64,000 nt of DNA. Origin: Pseudomonas hydrolytica (GTDB taxonomy: Bacteria; Pseudomonadota; Gammaproteobacteria; Pseudomonadales; Pseudomonadaceae). Below the pieces are notes generated by a model. It did no database searches and had not been told where the DNA came from. It saw only the letters and a program-made list of their open reading frames with translations. Location: positions 2,108,001 to 2,172,000 of the forward strand of contig NZ_CP099397.1 in NCBI RefSeq assembly GCF_021495345.1, read 5' to 3'. This document shows, in pieces, positions 9,299 to 20,762 of this stretch (its first letter is position 1; each line of letters begins with the position of its first letter). A program made the position numbers and the translations under genes.

Positions 9299-9489
9299 TG
9301 GTTATTGCTCCTGGAAGAGTCTTGGTCACGCTTGGACTCGGGCTTGGCTTCGGGGTCGTCGGCGAAGGGCAGGTTGGCCGCCTCGTCGAAGCTGGATTTG
9401 CGCTTGCTGCTGTAAGCCCAGAGCACCACGCCGATGAAGGCGATGAACACCACCGCCGTGCCGATACCGCGAATAGTCCCGATGTCCAT
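9295..9489 (-). CDS. ccoQ: cbb3-type cytochrome oxidase subunit CcoQ/FixQ, copy 1
   Basis: CcoQ is a small single-helix subunit that stabilises the cbb3 complex. The 64-aa product has a membrane helix in [17 protein letters not shown] and then the family motif [10 protein letters not shown]. The tail after that is longer and more charged than in copy 2. It starts 6 nt after the ccoO1 stop and overlaps the ccoP1 start by 4 bp, as expected in a tightly packed ccoNOQP operon. Confidence 0.95.
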   Translation of the reverse strand: MDIGTIRGIGTAVVFIAFIGVVLWAYSSKRKSSFDEAANLPFADDPEAKPESKRDQDSSRSNNQ

Positions 9490-9495
9490 AGCGTC

Positions 9496-10103
9496 TTACC
9501 GTTTGTTCTTGATGGAAGTGCCGAGAACCTGCAGGTACGCGACCAGCGCGTCCATCTCGGTCTTGCCCTTCACGGCGTCGCGAGCACCAGCGATGTCCTC
9601 GTCGGTGTAGGGGATGCCGAAGCCGCGCATGACTTCCATCTTCTTCGCGGTGTCGCGGCCGTCGAGGGTGTTCTCCACCAGCCAGGGGTAGGCGGGCATC
9701 TTCGACTCCGGCACGACGTTGCGCGGGTTGTACAGGTGGGCGCGATGCCACTCGTCCGAGTAGCGGCCGCCGACGCGGGCCAGGTCCGGACCGGTACGCT
9801 TGGAGCCCCACAGGAAGGGGTGATCCCAGACGCTCTCGCCGGCGACGGAGTAGTGGCCGTAACGCTCGGTCTCGGCGCGGAACGGACGGATCATCTGCGA
9901 GTGGCAGCCGACGCAGCCTTCCTTGATATAGATGTCGCGGCCTTCCAGTTGCAACGCGGTGTAGGGCTTGAGGCCTTCCACCGGCTCGTTGGTGACGTCC
10001 TGGAAGAACAGCGGAACGATCTGGGTCAGGCCGCCGATGCTAACGGCGATCACCATCAGCAGCGCCATCAGGCCGATATTCTTCTCGATGATTTCGTGTT
10101 TCA

Positions 10104-10104
<1 letters not shown>
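9496..10104 (-). CDS. ccoO: cbb3-type cytochrome c oxidase subunit II (monoheme), copy 1
   Basis: CcoO is the monoheme cytochrome c subunit anchored by one N-terminal helix ([20 protein letters not shown]). The 202-aa protein has the heme motif CVGCHSQM near residue 71 and a methionine ligand region around SKMPAYPWL. Its ATG 10104 overlaps the ccoN1 stop. Its nucleotide sequence over about 9690-10104 is almost identical to ccoO2, including silent sites, which suggests recent sequence exchange. Confidence 0.97.
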
Positions 10105-11854
<1,750 letters not shown>

Positions 11855-11879
11855 CCGGCGACCGATGGTCGGTCGCCGG
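11855..11879 (-). terminator. Hairpin terminator after ccoNOQP-2
   Basis: CCGGCGACCGA (11855-11865) and TCGGTCGCCGG (11869-11879) form a perfect 11-bp stem with a 3-nt loop, 12 bp past the ccoP2 stop. On the minus strand it runs into CCCCTCTATATATATG, which is AT-rich but not a pure T tract. It isolates cco-2 from cco-1 transcription. Confidence 0.75.
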
Positions 11880-11891
11880 TGCAGCGGGGTA

Positions 11892-12818
11892 TTACTTGGC
11901 GTCGCCCTGGCTCAGCTTGAGCACGTAGGCGGCCAGCAGGTGGGCCTTGTCGTTGCCGAGGAAATCACCCTGGGCGGGCATGTTGCCGCTGCGACCATAG
12001 CGAATGGTCTGTTGCAGTTGGGCAAAGCTGCTGCCGTAGATGAAGGCGCTCGGTTGAGTGAGGTCCGGCGCACCCATGGCGGCCATGCCGGTGCCGGCCG
12101 GGGTGTGGCAGGCGGCGCAGGTGCTGGCGAAGATCTGCTTGCCGGCCGCGACATCCGCCTGGGTGCCTTCCGGCAGCTCGCGGCCGCCCAGTTCCTGCAG
12201 CACGTAGGCAGCGACGTTACGCACGCCATCTTCGCCGATCACCGGGCCTTGCGCCGGCATCATGCCCATGCGGCCGTTGAGGATGGTGGTCTTGATGGCC
12301 TCCGGCTCGCCGCCCCAGCGCCAGCTGCTGTCGGTCAGGTTGGGGAAGCCGTAGCTGCCCTTGGCGTCGGAGCCATGGCACACCGAGCAGTTGGAGGCGA
12401 ACAGGCGACCGCCCATTTTCAGCGCCTGCTCGTCTTTCGCCACTTCTTCGATGGGCATGGCCGCATATTTGGCGAAGATCGGCCCGTACAACTCATCGGC
12501 ACGATTCATCTCGCGCTGCCACTGGTTGACCTGGGTCCAGCCGTCCTCGTAACCCGGCAGCAGGCCTTTGAAGTTGCCCAGGCCCGGGTACAGCAGCAGA
12601 TAGGCCACGGAAAACACCAGGGTGCCGAGGAACAGCATGAACCACCACTTCGGCAGCGGGTTGTCGTACTCCTCGATGCCATCGAAGGAGTGCCCCATGG
12701 TCTGCTCGGTCGGGTTCTTGTGCACTTCGCTCTTGCGGGTGGCGAAGATCAGCCAGAACAGCGCGACCAGCGAACCCAGGGTCAGCAGGGTGATGTACCA
12801 GCTCCAGAAGGTGGTCAT
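11892..12818 (-). CDS. ccoP: cbb3-type cytochrome c oxidase subunit III (diheme), copy 2
   Basis: The second CcoP, 308 aa, has the same layout as copy 1: an N-terminal CcoP helix pair and two cytochrome c domains with CSVCH and CAACH. It lacks the 23-aa insertion found in copy 1 between PGYEDGW and the first heme domain, so the linker to the membrane is shorter. The start overlaps the ccoQ2 stop by 4 bp. It is the last gene of cco-2 before a strong hairpin. Confidence 0.97.
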   Translation of the reverse strand: MTTFWSWYITLLTLGSLVALFWLIFATRKSEVHKNPTEQTMGHSFDGIEEYDNPLPKWWFMLFLGTLVFSVAYLLLYPGLGNFKGLLPGYEDGWTQVNQWQREMNRADELYGPIFAKYAAMPIEEVAKDEQALKMGGRLFASNCSVCHGSDAKGSYGFPNLTDSSWRWGGEPEAIKTTILNGRMGMMPAQGPVIGEDGVRNVAAYVLQELGGRELPEGTQADVAAGKQIFASTCAACHTPAGTGMAAMGAPDLTQPSAFIYGSSFAQLQQTIRYGRSGNMPAQGDFLGNDKAHLLAAYVLKLSQGDAK

Positions 12819-12994
12819 GCTTGGATCCTCGAAACGGCGGGCTTGGGCTCATCGGCGAAGGGCAGGTTGGCCGCTTCGGCGAAGGCGTCGCGGCGCTTGC
12901 CGCTGTAGGCCCAGAGGGTGACGGCGGTGAAGGCGAGCAGAACCAGCGCGGTGCCTAGGCCGCGCAGGGTGCCGATATCGATAAGCTCGAACAT
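12815..12994 (-). CDS. ccoQ: cbb3-type cytochrome oxidase subunit CcoQ/FixQ, copy 2
   Basis: The second CcoQ, 59 aa from ATG 12994 ([14 protein letters not shown]), has a helix in [17 protein letters not shown] and then [15 protein letters not shown] at 13003 would add three residues and overlap the ccoO2 stop. I prefer the ATG because an AGAGG ribosome site precedes it. The C-terminal tail is shorter than in copy 1. Confidence 0.93.
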   Translation of the reverse strand: MFELIDIGTLRGLGTALVLLAFTAVTLWAYSGKRRDAFAEAANLPFADEPKPAVSRIQA

Positions 12995-12999
12995 GGCGC

Positions 13000-13607
13000 T
13001 CACCTCTTGTTCTTCACGGCGGTGCCGAGCACCTGCAGGTAAGCGACCAGGGCGTCCATCTCGGTCTTGCCCTTGACCGCGTCACCGGCGGCGGCGATGT
13101 CGGCGTCGCTGTAGGGCACGCCCAATGTGCGCAGTGCGCTCATCTTCTTGGCGGTGTCCTTGCCGTCGAGGTTGTGCTCCACCAGCCAGGGGTAGGCGGG
13201 CATGATCGACTCCGGCACGACGTTGCGCGGGTTGTACAGGTGGGCGCGATGCCACTCGTCCGAGTAGCGGCCGCCGACGCGGGCCAGGTCCGGACCGGTG
13301 CGCTTGGAGCCCCACAGGAAGGGGTGATCCCAGACGCTCTCGCCAGCGACGGAGTAGTGGCCGTAGCGCTCGGTCTCGGCGCGGAACGGACGGATCATCT
13401 GCGAGTGGCAGCCGACGCAGCCCTCGCGGATGTAGATGTCGCGACCTTCCAGTTGCAGCGCGGTGTAGGGCTTGAGGCCATCGACCGGCTCGTTGGTGAC
13501 GTCCTGAAAGAACAGCGGAACGATCTGGGTCAGGCCGCCGATGCTGACCGCCAGGATCATCACCAGGGCCATCAGGCCGATGTTCTTCTCGAGAATCTCG
13601 TGTTTCA

Positions 13608-13608
<1 letters not shown>
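13000..13608 (-). CDS. ccoO: cbb3-type cytochrome c oxidase subunit II (monoheme), copy 2
   Basis: The second CcoO, 202 aa, has the same N-terminal anchor and the CVGCHSQM heme site. It differs from copy 1 mainly near the C-terminus ([20 protein letters not shown]). Its ATG overlaps the ccoN2 stop (13608), as in copy 1. The block of near-identity with ccoO1 covers about the first two thirds of the gene. Confidence 0.97.
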
Positions 13609-15047
<1,439 letters not shown>

Positions 15048-15148
15048 GTCTGGGTTTCCATCCACGGTTATGGCAGAGCGGCCGATAACCGTGGTGCCCG
15101 CAGGCATGAGCAAGCCACGGACACCACGGATATCGACGCGAGGCAAGC

Positions 15149-15823
15149 ATGAGCAAAGGGCCATCTGGGTTTATTGACGCCGGTCAATGGGAGCAGGGGC
15201 TGCCCTGGTTGTGGGACGAACCGCCGCAGGTGGCGCGCAGCACGCTGATCCTGGCCCATGGCGCGGGCGCACCGATGGACAGCCCGTTCATGCAGCACAT
15301 GGCGCAGGGCCTGGCGGCGCGCGGCGTGCGCGTGGTGCGCTTCGAGTTCGCCTACATGGCGCAGCGCCGGGTGGACGGACGCAAACGGCCGCCCAATCCG
15401 CAGGCGCAGCTGCTGCAGCAATGGCGCGAGGTGCATGCCCAGGTGCGCCAACGGGTCGCAGAGCCCGTGGCCATCGGCGGCAAGTCCATGGGCGGGCGCA
15501 TGGCCAGCCTGCTGGCCGACGAGCTGGACGCCGCTGCGCTGATCTGTCTGGGCTATCCCTTCTATGCCGCCGGCAAGCCGGAGAAGCCACGAGTCGCCCA
15601 TCTCGCCGAGCTGCGCACGCCGACGCTGATCGTTCAGGGAGAGCGCGATGCCTTGGGCAATCGCGAGGCCGTCGCTGGCTATGACCTGTCGCCGGCCATC
15701 GCGCTGCACTGGCTGCAGGCGGCCGATCATGATCTCAAGCCGCTCAAGGCCTCCGGCTTCAGCCATGAGCAACACCTCGACAGCGCGGCTCAGGTCATCG
15801 TCAGGCAACTGGGAGCAAGTTGA
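15149..15823 (+). CDS. Alpha/beta hydrolase of the KANL3/Tex30-like type
   Basis: This 224-aa cytosolic protein has the family pattern [15 protein letters not shown] near residue 38 (oxyanion region) and [11 protein letters not shown] near residue 112, where GKSMG is the nucleophile elbow with Ser. Later come [12 protein letters not shown] (Asp) and [11 protein letters not shown] (His). Known relatives are uncharacterised hydrolases named as dienelactone hydrolase-like or predicted esterases. The substrate is unknown. ATG 15149 has GAGG about 7 nt upstream. The gene is divergent from ccoN2, and the ccoN2 Anr box lies inside its first codons. Confidence 0.85.
   Translation: MSKGPSGFIDAGQWEQGLPWLWDEPPQVARSTLILAHGAGAPMDSPFMQHMAQGLAARGVRVVRFEFAYMAQRRVDGRKRPPNPQAQLLQQWREVHAQVRQRVAEPVAIGGKSMGGRMASLLADELDAAALICLGYPFYAAGKPEKPRVAHLAELRTPTLIVQGERDALGNREAVAGYDLSPAIALHWLQAADHDLKPLKASGFSHEQHLDSAAQVIVRQLGAS
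15174..15187 (-). promoter_or_regulatory. Anr box of ccoNOQP-2, inside the 5' end of the divergent hydrolase gene
   Basis: TTGACGCCGGTCAA is a perfect dyad of FNR/Anr half-sites, 127 bp upstream of the ccoN2 ATG. Placing it at -41.5 predicts a start near 15139 and a weak -10 (CATGCT) at 15151-15146, overlapping the hydrolase ATG at 15149 on the other strand. The site encodes residues 9-13 of that hydrolase. Confidence 0.8.
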
Positions 15824-16096
15824 CGGGGAATGTGGCCGTTCTGCGGTCCGGATGAGAGTCAGGACGCTAGCAAGAAGGTTCCTGTGGCCAAGCCCCTTCA
15901 GAGTCTTTTTCGTGGCGCGACCGCTGCAAAAGCGGTTGCGCTTGACCGAGCGGTCACGCAATGTGACAGCTAAGTGTCCCGGCCCGTGTCAGCGCGGGCT
16001 TTGCAGGCTTTTTGCCTGCATTGGCGGGCACTTGCCGCTCTGTGGAGCCAGCGGTGCCACGCAATAGGGCGGAGCGTCATGACGGAAAGATTGCGC

Positions 16097-16113
16097 CGCA
16101 CCGAGATGGTGCG
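16097..16113 (+). promoter_or_regulatory. NtrC-like enhancer site
   Basis: CGCACC-GAGAT-GGTGCG reproduces the NtrC consensus TGCACC-N5-GGTGCA, with only the outermost base pair changed. It is centred about 60 bp upstream of the sigma-54 -24 element. The dyad followed by TTTTGTT could also be read as a weak terminator for the hydrolase gene, but the hydrolase ends almost 300 bp earlier. Confidence 0.7.
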
Positions 16114-16164
16114 TTTTGTTCGGTTCGTTTGCGCAACTGATTGAAATTAAAGGAATAAGAGCGC

Positions 16165-16180
16165 TGGCTCGGGCCTTGCA
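16165..16180 (+). promoter_or_regulatory. Sigma-54 (RpoN) promoter of the ATP-grasp operon
   Basis: TGGCTCGGGCCTTGCA fits the -24/-12 consensus TGGCACG-N4-TTGCW with one mismatch and correct GG-to-GC spacing. The predicted start is about 16192, leaving a 25-nt leader with AAGGAG before ATG 16217. The 390-bp gap 15824-16216 holds this promoter and the NtrC-like site and no gene that I can see. Confidence 0.75.
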
Positions 16181-16216
16181 GAGGATGCTGCAAGTCCGGG
16201 TGACAAGGAGTACGGC

Positions 16217-17626
16217 ATGGCCCGCACCTTCTATGACGAGATGTACGACGCGAGCGGCGCTGTCCGTCCGCACTACCGCGAATTTGCCCGCTGGCTGGCA
16301 GAGACGCCGGACGATCTGCTGGCCCAGCGCCGACGAGAAGCCGACCTGCTGTTCCACCGCGCCGGTATCACCTTCACCCTTTACGGGGATGACCAGGGCA
16401 CCGAGCGCCTGATCCCCTTCGACATCATCCCGCGCGCCATCCCTGCCAGCGAATGGCGCATCGTCGAGCGCGGCTGCATCCAGCGCGTGCAGGCGCTCAA
16501 CCTGTTTCTCGCCGACCTCTACCATGACCAGCGCATCATCAAGGCCGGGATCATCCCGGCCGAGCAGGTGCTGGCCAACGAGGGTTACCAGATGGCCATG
16601 CAGGGCCTGGACCTGCACCGCGACATCTACGCGCACATCGCCGGGGTCGACCTGGTGCGTGACGGCGACGGCAGCTACTACGTGCTGGAAGACAACCTGC
16701 GCACACCCAGCGGCGTCAGCTACATGCTCGAGGACCGCAAGATGATGATGCGCCTGTTCCCCGAGCTGTTCGCCGCGCAACGCGTGGCGCCGGTGGATCA
16801 CTACCCGAATCTGCTGCTCGATGCGCTGAAGAGCTCCAGCCCGCTGGACAATCCCACGGTGGTGGTGCTGACGCCGGGGCGCTTCAACAGCGCCTACTTC
16901 GAGCACGCCTTCCTCGCCCGCGAGATGGGCGTGGAACTGGTGGAGGGCGCCGACCTGTTCGTGCGCGACGACAAGGTCTACATGCGCACCACTGCCGGCG
17001 CGCGGCAGGTGGACGTGATCTACCGCCGCCTCGACGACGCCTTCCTCGATCCGCTGGCCTTCAACCCCGAGTCCATGCTCGGCGTCGCCGGCCTGCTGTC
17101 GGCCTACCGCTCGCGCAACGTGGTACTGGCCAACGCCATCGGCACCGGCGTGGCCGACGACAAGTCGGTCTACCCCTACGTCGGCGACATGATCCGCTTC
17201 TACCTGGACGAGGAGCCGATCCTCAAGAACGTGCCGACCTGGCAGTGCCGCAAGCCGGAGGAACTGTCCCACGTGCTGGCCAATTTGTCCGAGCTGGTGG
17301 TCAAGGAGGCCCAGGGCTCCGGCGGCTACGGCATGCTGGTCGGCCCGGCGGCGAGCAAGGCCGAGATCGAAGCCTTCCGCGAGCGGCTCAAGGCCAAGCC
17401 GGAGGCCTATATCGCCCAGCCGACACTGAGCCTGTCGACCTGCCCGACCTTCGTCGAGCGCGGCATCGCTCCACGTCACATCGACCTGCGCCCGTTCGTC
17501 CTGACCGGTCGCGAAACCCGCCTGGTGCCCGGCGGCCTGACGCGCGTGGCACTGCGCGAAGGCTCGCTGGTGGTCAACTCGTCGCAGGGCGGCGGTACCA
17601 AGGACACCTGGGTGGTGGAGGACTGA
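16217..17626 (+). CDS. Circularly permuted ATP-grasp type 2 protein (DUF404/DUF407), predicted peptide ligase
   Basis: This 469-aa protein has the family N-terminus ARTFYDEMYDASGAVRPHYR, the conserved VLEDNLRTPSGVSYMLEDR near residues 160-177, and the glycine-rich nucleotide loop VKEAQGSGGYGMLVGP near residues 358-373. Such ATP-grasp enzymes are predicted to make amide bonds, and by genomic linkage with alpha-E and transglutaminase proteins they are proposed to act in synthesis or modification of a peptide. The product is not known. ATG 16217 has an AAGGAG site. It is the first gene of a tight three-gene operon (gaps of 3 and -4 bp). A sigma-54 promoter and NtrC-like site imply expression under nitrogen limitation. 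Confidence 0.93.
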   Translation: MARTFYDEMYDASGAVRPHYREFARWLAETPDDLLAQRRREADLLFHRAGITFTLYGDDQGTERLIPFDIIPRAIPASEWRIVERGCIQRVQALNLFLADLYHDQRIIKAGIIPAEQVLANEGYQMAMQGLDLHRDIYAHIAGVDLVRDGDGSYYVLEDNLRTPSGVSYMLEDRKMMMRLFPELFAAQRVAPVDHYPNLLLDALKSSSPLDNPTVVVLTPGRFNSAYFEHAFLAREMGVELVEGADLFVRDDKVYMRTTAGARQVDVIYRRLDDAFLDPLAFNPESMLGVAGLLSAYRSRNVVLANAIGTGVADDKSVYPYVGDMIRFYLDEEPILKNVPTWQCRKPEELSHVLANLSELVVKEAQGSGGYGMLVGPAASKAEIEAFRERLKAKPEAYIAQPTLSLSTCPTFVERGIAPRHIDLRPFVLTGRETRLVPGGLTRVALREGSLVVNSSQGGGTKDTWVVED

Positions 17627-17629
17627 CCC

Positions 17630-18580
17630 ATGCTTTCGAGAACTGCCTCCGATCTTTACTGGATGTCGCGCTACCTGGAGCGCGCCGAGAACCTGGCGCG
17701 CATGCTCGACGTCAGCTATTCGCTGTCACTGATGCCGCAGGACGGTCGTGGCGACGGCCTGGATGAACTGGCCATGCCGCTGCTCATCACCGGCACTCTG
17801 GACGACTACCTGGAGCGCCACGGCCCGTTGCACGCCGAGCGCATGCTGCACTTCTTCGCCCTCGATGCGAGCAACCCGGGCAGTATCTACTGCTGCCTGC
17901 AGGCCGCGCGCAGCAACGCTCATGCGGTGCGCGGGCGGATCACTGCGGACATGTGGGAGAACATCAATGCCTCCTGGCTGGAGATGCGCGGCATCGCCGA
18001 GCAGGGGCTGGGACGCTACGGCATCAGCCGTTTCTGCGAGTGGGTCAAGGAGCGTTCGCACCTGTTCCGCGGCGCCACCTTCGGCACCATCATGCGTGGC
18101 GAGGCCTATCGCTTCATTCGCCTGGGCACCTTCATCGAGCGCGCCGACAACACCCTGCGCCTGCTCGATGCGCGCTACGAAATGCTTGGCGAGGAAATCG
18201 ACGAACTGGAAGAGCGCACCGCGCGCAGCTATTACCAGTGGAGTGCGCTACTGCGTGCACTGTCGTCATTCGAGGCCTTCGCCGAGATCTACCGCGGCTC
18301 GCCGCGCACGCGCAAGGTGGCCGAGCTGCTGCTGTTGCGCCCGGACGTGCCGCGCTCGCTGCGCGCCTGCCTGGAAGAACTCAACCTGATGCTTGCCGGC
18401 CTGCCCGGCGAGAACGGTCGCCCGGCGCAGCGTCTGGCCGCCGAGCTGGATGCCCGCCTGCGTTACACCAGCATCGGCGAGGTGCTCGACGAAGGCCTGC
18501 ACGCCTGGCTCACCGACTTCATCCTGCTGGTGCGCCAGCTGGGCAACACCATCCATACGTCCTACCTGGAGGTCGCATGA
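17630..18580 (+). CDS. Alpha-E domain protein (DUF403)
   Basis: This 316-aa all-helical protein has the diagnostic start MLSRTASDLYWMSRYLERAE. Further conserved patches are FCEWVKERSHLFRGAT near residue 135 and GTFIERADNTLRLLDARY near residue 165. Alpha-E proteins always keep company with the circularly permuted ATP-grasp family. They are thought to be a helper or second module of the same predicted peptide-ligating system, with no proven biochemistry that I know of. It begins 3 bp after the ATP-grasp stop, and its TGA overlaps the ATG of the transglutaminase. Confidence 0.93.
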   Translation: MLSRTASDLYWMSRYLERAENLARMLDVSYSLSLMPQDGRGDGLDELAMPLLITGTLDDYLERHGPLHAERMLHFFALDASNPGSIYCCLQAARSNAHAVRGRITADMWENINASWLEMRGIAEQGLGRYGISRFCEWVKERSHLFRGATFGTIMRGEAYRFIRLGTFIERADNTLRLLDARYEMLGEEIDELEERTARSYYQWSALLRALSSFEAFAEIYRGSPRTRKVAELLLLRPDVPRSLRACLEELNLMLAGLPGENGRPAQRLAAELDARLRYTSIGEVLDEGLHAWLTDFILLVRQLGNTIHTSYLEVA

Positions 18581-19374
18581 GACTCTCGATCAGTCATGAC
18601 ACCACCTACCGTTACGATGATCAGGTGCGCGCGAGCATCCAGTACCTGCGCCTGACGCCGCACGACAGCGAGCGCCAGCAGGTGCTCAGTTGGCAGCTCG
18701 ACCTGCCGCGCCCGGTGCATGCCCAGCTCGATCCCTACGGCAACATCCTGCACGTGTTGACCCTGGACGAGCCGCACGAATCCATCGTCATTGGCGCCCG
18801 CGGTCAGGTGGACATCGACGAAAGCTGCGAGGCCGAGCACGAGCGCCAGTCGGCATTGCCATTCCTGCGTTTCACCCGCCTGACCCAGGCCGACGACGCC
18901 ATCCGCGAATTCGCCGCGCAGCAGAGCAAGGCGCGTACGGATCGCAACGGCCTGATCGACCTGATGCATGCGCTCAATGCCCATATCGCCTACCAGCCGG
19001 GCATCACCGAGGTGGACACTAGCGCCGCCGAAGCCTTCGCCGGCCGGCGCGGCGTCTGCCAGGATCACACCCATGCCTTTCTCGCCTGCGCGCGCAGCCT
19101 CGGCGTGCCGGCGCGCTACGTCTCGGGTTATCTCTACACCGACGACGCCGAGCACCTGGCCAGCCATGCCTGGGCCGAGGCCTGGCTGGACGATGCCTGG
19201 TACAGCTTCGACGTGACCAACTGCCTGGCGCGTCCAGAGCGCCACCTCAAGCTGGCGGTCGGCCTGGACTACCTCGATGCCTGCCCGGTGCGCGGCATGC
19301 GCCGGGGTGGTGGTTGCGAGCAGATGCACGCGCAGGTGCAGGTTGCGCCGTTGTTGCAGGTGCGCCAGCAGTGA
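18577..19374 (+). CDS. Transglutaminase-like cysteine protease family protein
   Basis: This 265-aa protein has an N-terminal bacterial transglutaminase-like beta domain (MRLSISHDTTYRYDDQVRAS). The papain-like core shows Cys in RRGVCQDHTHAF near residue 160, His in ASHAWAEAWL near 196, and Asp in YSFDVTN near 211. The triad is intact, so catalysis is expected: protein crosslinking, deamidation or peptidase activity. No signal peptide is seen, so it is probably cytosolic. It closes the three-gene operon. The start is fixed by the ATGA overlap with the alpha-E gene. Confidence 0.93.
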   Translation: MRLSISHDTTYRYDDQVRASIQYLRLTPHDSERQQVLSWQLDLPRPVHAQLDPYGNILHVLTLDEPHESIVIGARGQVDIDESCEAEHERQSALPFLRFTRLTQADDAIREFAAQQSKARTDRNGLIDLMHALNAHIAYQPGITEVDTSAAEAFAGRRGVCQDHTHAFLACARSLGVPARYVSGYLYTDDAEHLASHAWAEAWLDDAWYSFDVTNCLARPERHLKLAVGLDYLDACPVRGMRRGGGCEQMHAQVQVAPLLQVRQQ

Positions 19375-19485
19375 GTCGCTCGGCGGGCGAGCGGGGCTGA
19401 ACGAAGCCCGGCGGTTGCGAGTCTTTCCCTAATATCGGTGCGCGCCAGTTTGGTCGAGGCGCGCCAGATGAGGAGGACTCGAACG

Positions 19486-19875
19486 ATGATTGCCTACACC
19501 ATGGTGGGAACGCGGGATCTGCCGCAGGCCCTGCGCTTCTATGACCCGCTTTGCGCCGAAATGGGCCTGCAGGTCTGCTGGAAGGACGAGGCCTCGGTCG
19601 GCTACGGCCGGGTCGAGGATCTGGCTTTTCCACGTTTCTACGTCGGCTATCCCTACGACGGCAACCAGGCCAGCGTCGGCAATGGCGTGATGACCGCTTT
19701 CCAGTTCGCCGAGCCGGAGCAGGTCGACCGCCTGCACCGTCTCGCGCTGAGCAGCGGCGGACGCGACGAGGGCGCGCCGGGCTATCGTCCGCGCTACGGC
19801 GAGGGCTTCTACGCGGCCTACGTCAGGGACCCGGACGGCAACAAGCTGGCCTTCGTCGTCTATCCGCGCGGGTAG
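19486..19875 (+). CDS. VOC (glyoxalase/dioxygenase fold) family protein
   Basis: This 129-aa single-domain protein starts MIAYTMVGTRDLPQALRFYD, the usual first beta-alpha unit, and ends with FYAAYVRDPDGNKLAFVVYP, the usual closing strand with a metal-position glutamate replaced by aspects of DPDGN. Only some metal ligands are evident, so catalytic function cannot be assigned. ATG 19486 has AGGAGG 11 nt upstream; the longer ORF start at 19438 is rejected. It follows the ATP-grasp operon by 111 bp and may have its own promoter. Confidence 0.85.
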   Translation: MIAYTMVGTRDLPQALRFYDPLCAEMGLQVCWKDEASVGYGRVEDLAFPRFYVGYPYDGNQASVGNGVMTAFQFAEPEQVDRLHRLALSSGGRDEGAPGYRPRYGEGFYAAYVRDPDGNKLAFVVYPRG

Positions 19876-19892
19876 GGTGCGCCGCGCGCACC
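19876..19892. repeat. GGTGCGC...GCGCACC palindrome (dispersed, copy 1)
   Basis: GGTGCGCCGCGCGCACC is a perfect palindromic pair of 7-bp arms immediately after the VOC gene stop. Related palindromes occur at 58379-58397 and 61960-61976. It may be a small dispersed repeat that also serves as a terminator. Confidence 0.6.
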
Positions 19893-19952
19893 ATCCTCTT
19901 CAGGCTGCCGAAGATGCGCGTGGCGCGGGCGGCCCTGCTTACCCGCCGGCAT

Positions 19953-20762
19953 CTACTGACGTTCGCTGCGCTGATCCCGAATATCGGCCATGTGCGCCAG
20001 ATAGGTGATCAGCTCGGTCAGCTCCTGCTCGCTCAGCACCTGCTGGGTGAACCCCGGCATGCGCCCCTGCGGCCAGCGCCGCAGGCTCTGCGGGTTGCGG
20101 ATGTACTGGCGCAGGAAATCGCCGGTGAAGTACTCGGTCGGGTTGTGCGGGATGTTCAGGTCGGGGCCGAACTCGGAGTCACCCGCACCATTGAGGCGAT
20201 GGCAGGCCATGCAGTTCTTCTGATACAGGGCGAAGCCGGTACGGACTTCGGCGCTGGCGTCCGCTGCCGGCAGCAGGGCGGGGAAGCGCTGTTCGACCGC
20301 GGCGAGCTGGCGAATCCGGGCGACCTGGAAGGGCCACTGCTCCGGGCCGATCTGGCTGGCGGCCGGATCGGTCCAGACCAGATAGAAGGGACCGGCGCTG
20401 GGCTTGCCCTTGGCCAGCGGTGGCCACGGATGCTGCGGGTCTTCGATGGCCAGCCAGGCCTTGGCACCCTCGCGCGCCAGCAGGGTGGCGGCCGGCAGTT
20501 CGGCGGCAAACCCGTCCAGGGCCACGGCCTGCAAGTGGTCGCCCGCGCTGACGCCGTCCAGCAGGGCGCTTATGGGCACCGCGCGGTAACGCATGGGCCG
20601 CTTGTAGCTCACGTCTTCGTCTATCTCGATATCGCGTGCCTGCGGATGGTCGAGCAATTCGCTGCTGCTCCAGCTGCGTTGCCCGCCGCTCAGTTGCACC
20701 TCGAGCTGCGCGGCCTGCGCCGTCCCGCTCATGACCAGCAGCGCAAGAAACAGTGCTTTCAC
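19953..20762 (-). CDS. Exported c-type cytochrome with an N-terminal uncharacterised domain
   Basis: This 269-aa protein begins with a clear signal peptide (MKALFLALLVMSGTAQA, cleavage after AQA). Residues about 20-150 form a beta-rich domain resembling the molybdopterin-oxidoreductase-like fold (SAGPFYLVWTDPAAS). The C-terminal third is a class I cytochrome c with CMACH and a likely Met ligand in GRMPGF. A periplasmic electron carrier is likely. Its ATG overlaps the stop of the exported rhodanese gene, so the two are cotranscribed. The redox partner is unknown. Confidence 0.85.
   Translation of the reverse strand: MKALFLALLVMSGTAQAAQLEVQLSGGQRSWSSSELLDHPQARDIEIDEDVSYKRPMRYRAVPISALLDGVSAGDHLQAVALDGFAAELPAATLLAREGAKAWLAIEDPQHPWPPLAKGKPSAGPFYLVWTDPAASQIGPEQWPFQVARIRQLAAVEQRFPALLPAADASAEVRTGFALYQKNCMACHRLNGAGDSEFGPDLNIPHNPTEYFTGDFLRQYIRNPQSLRRWPQGRMPGFTQQVLSEQELTELITYLAHMADIRDQRSERQ

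Noticed and set aside
16091..16137. TTGCGC...GCGCAA dyad around the NtrC-like site as a separate operator
   Set aside because: The arms are short and widely spaced, and chance occurrence at this GC content is likely.
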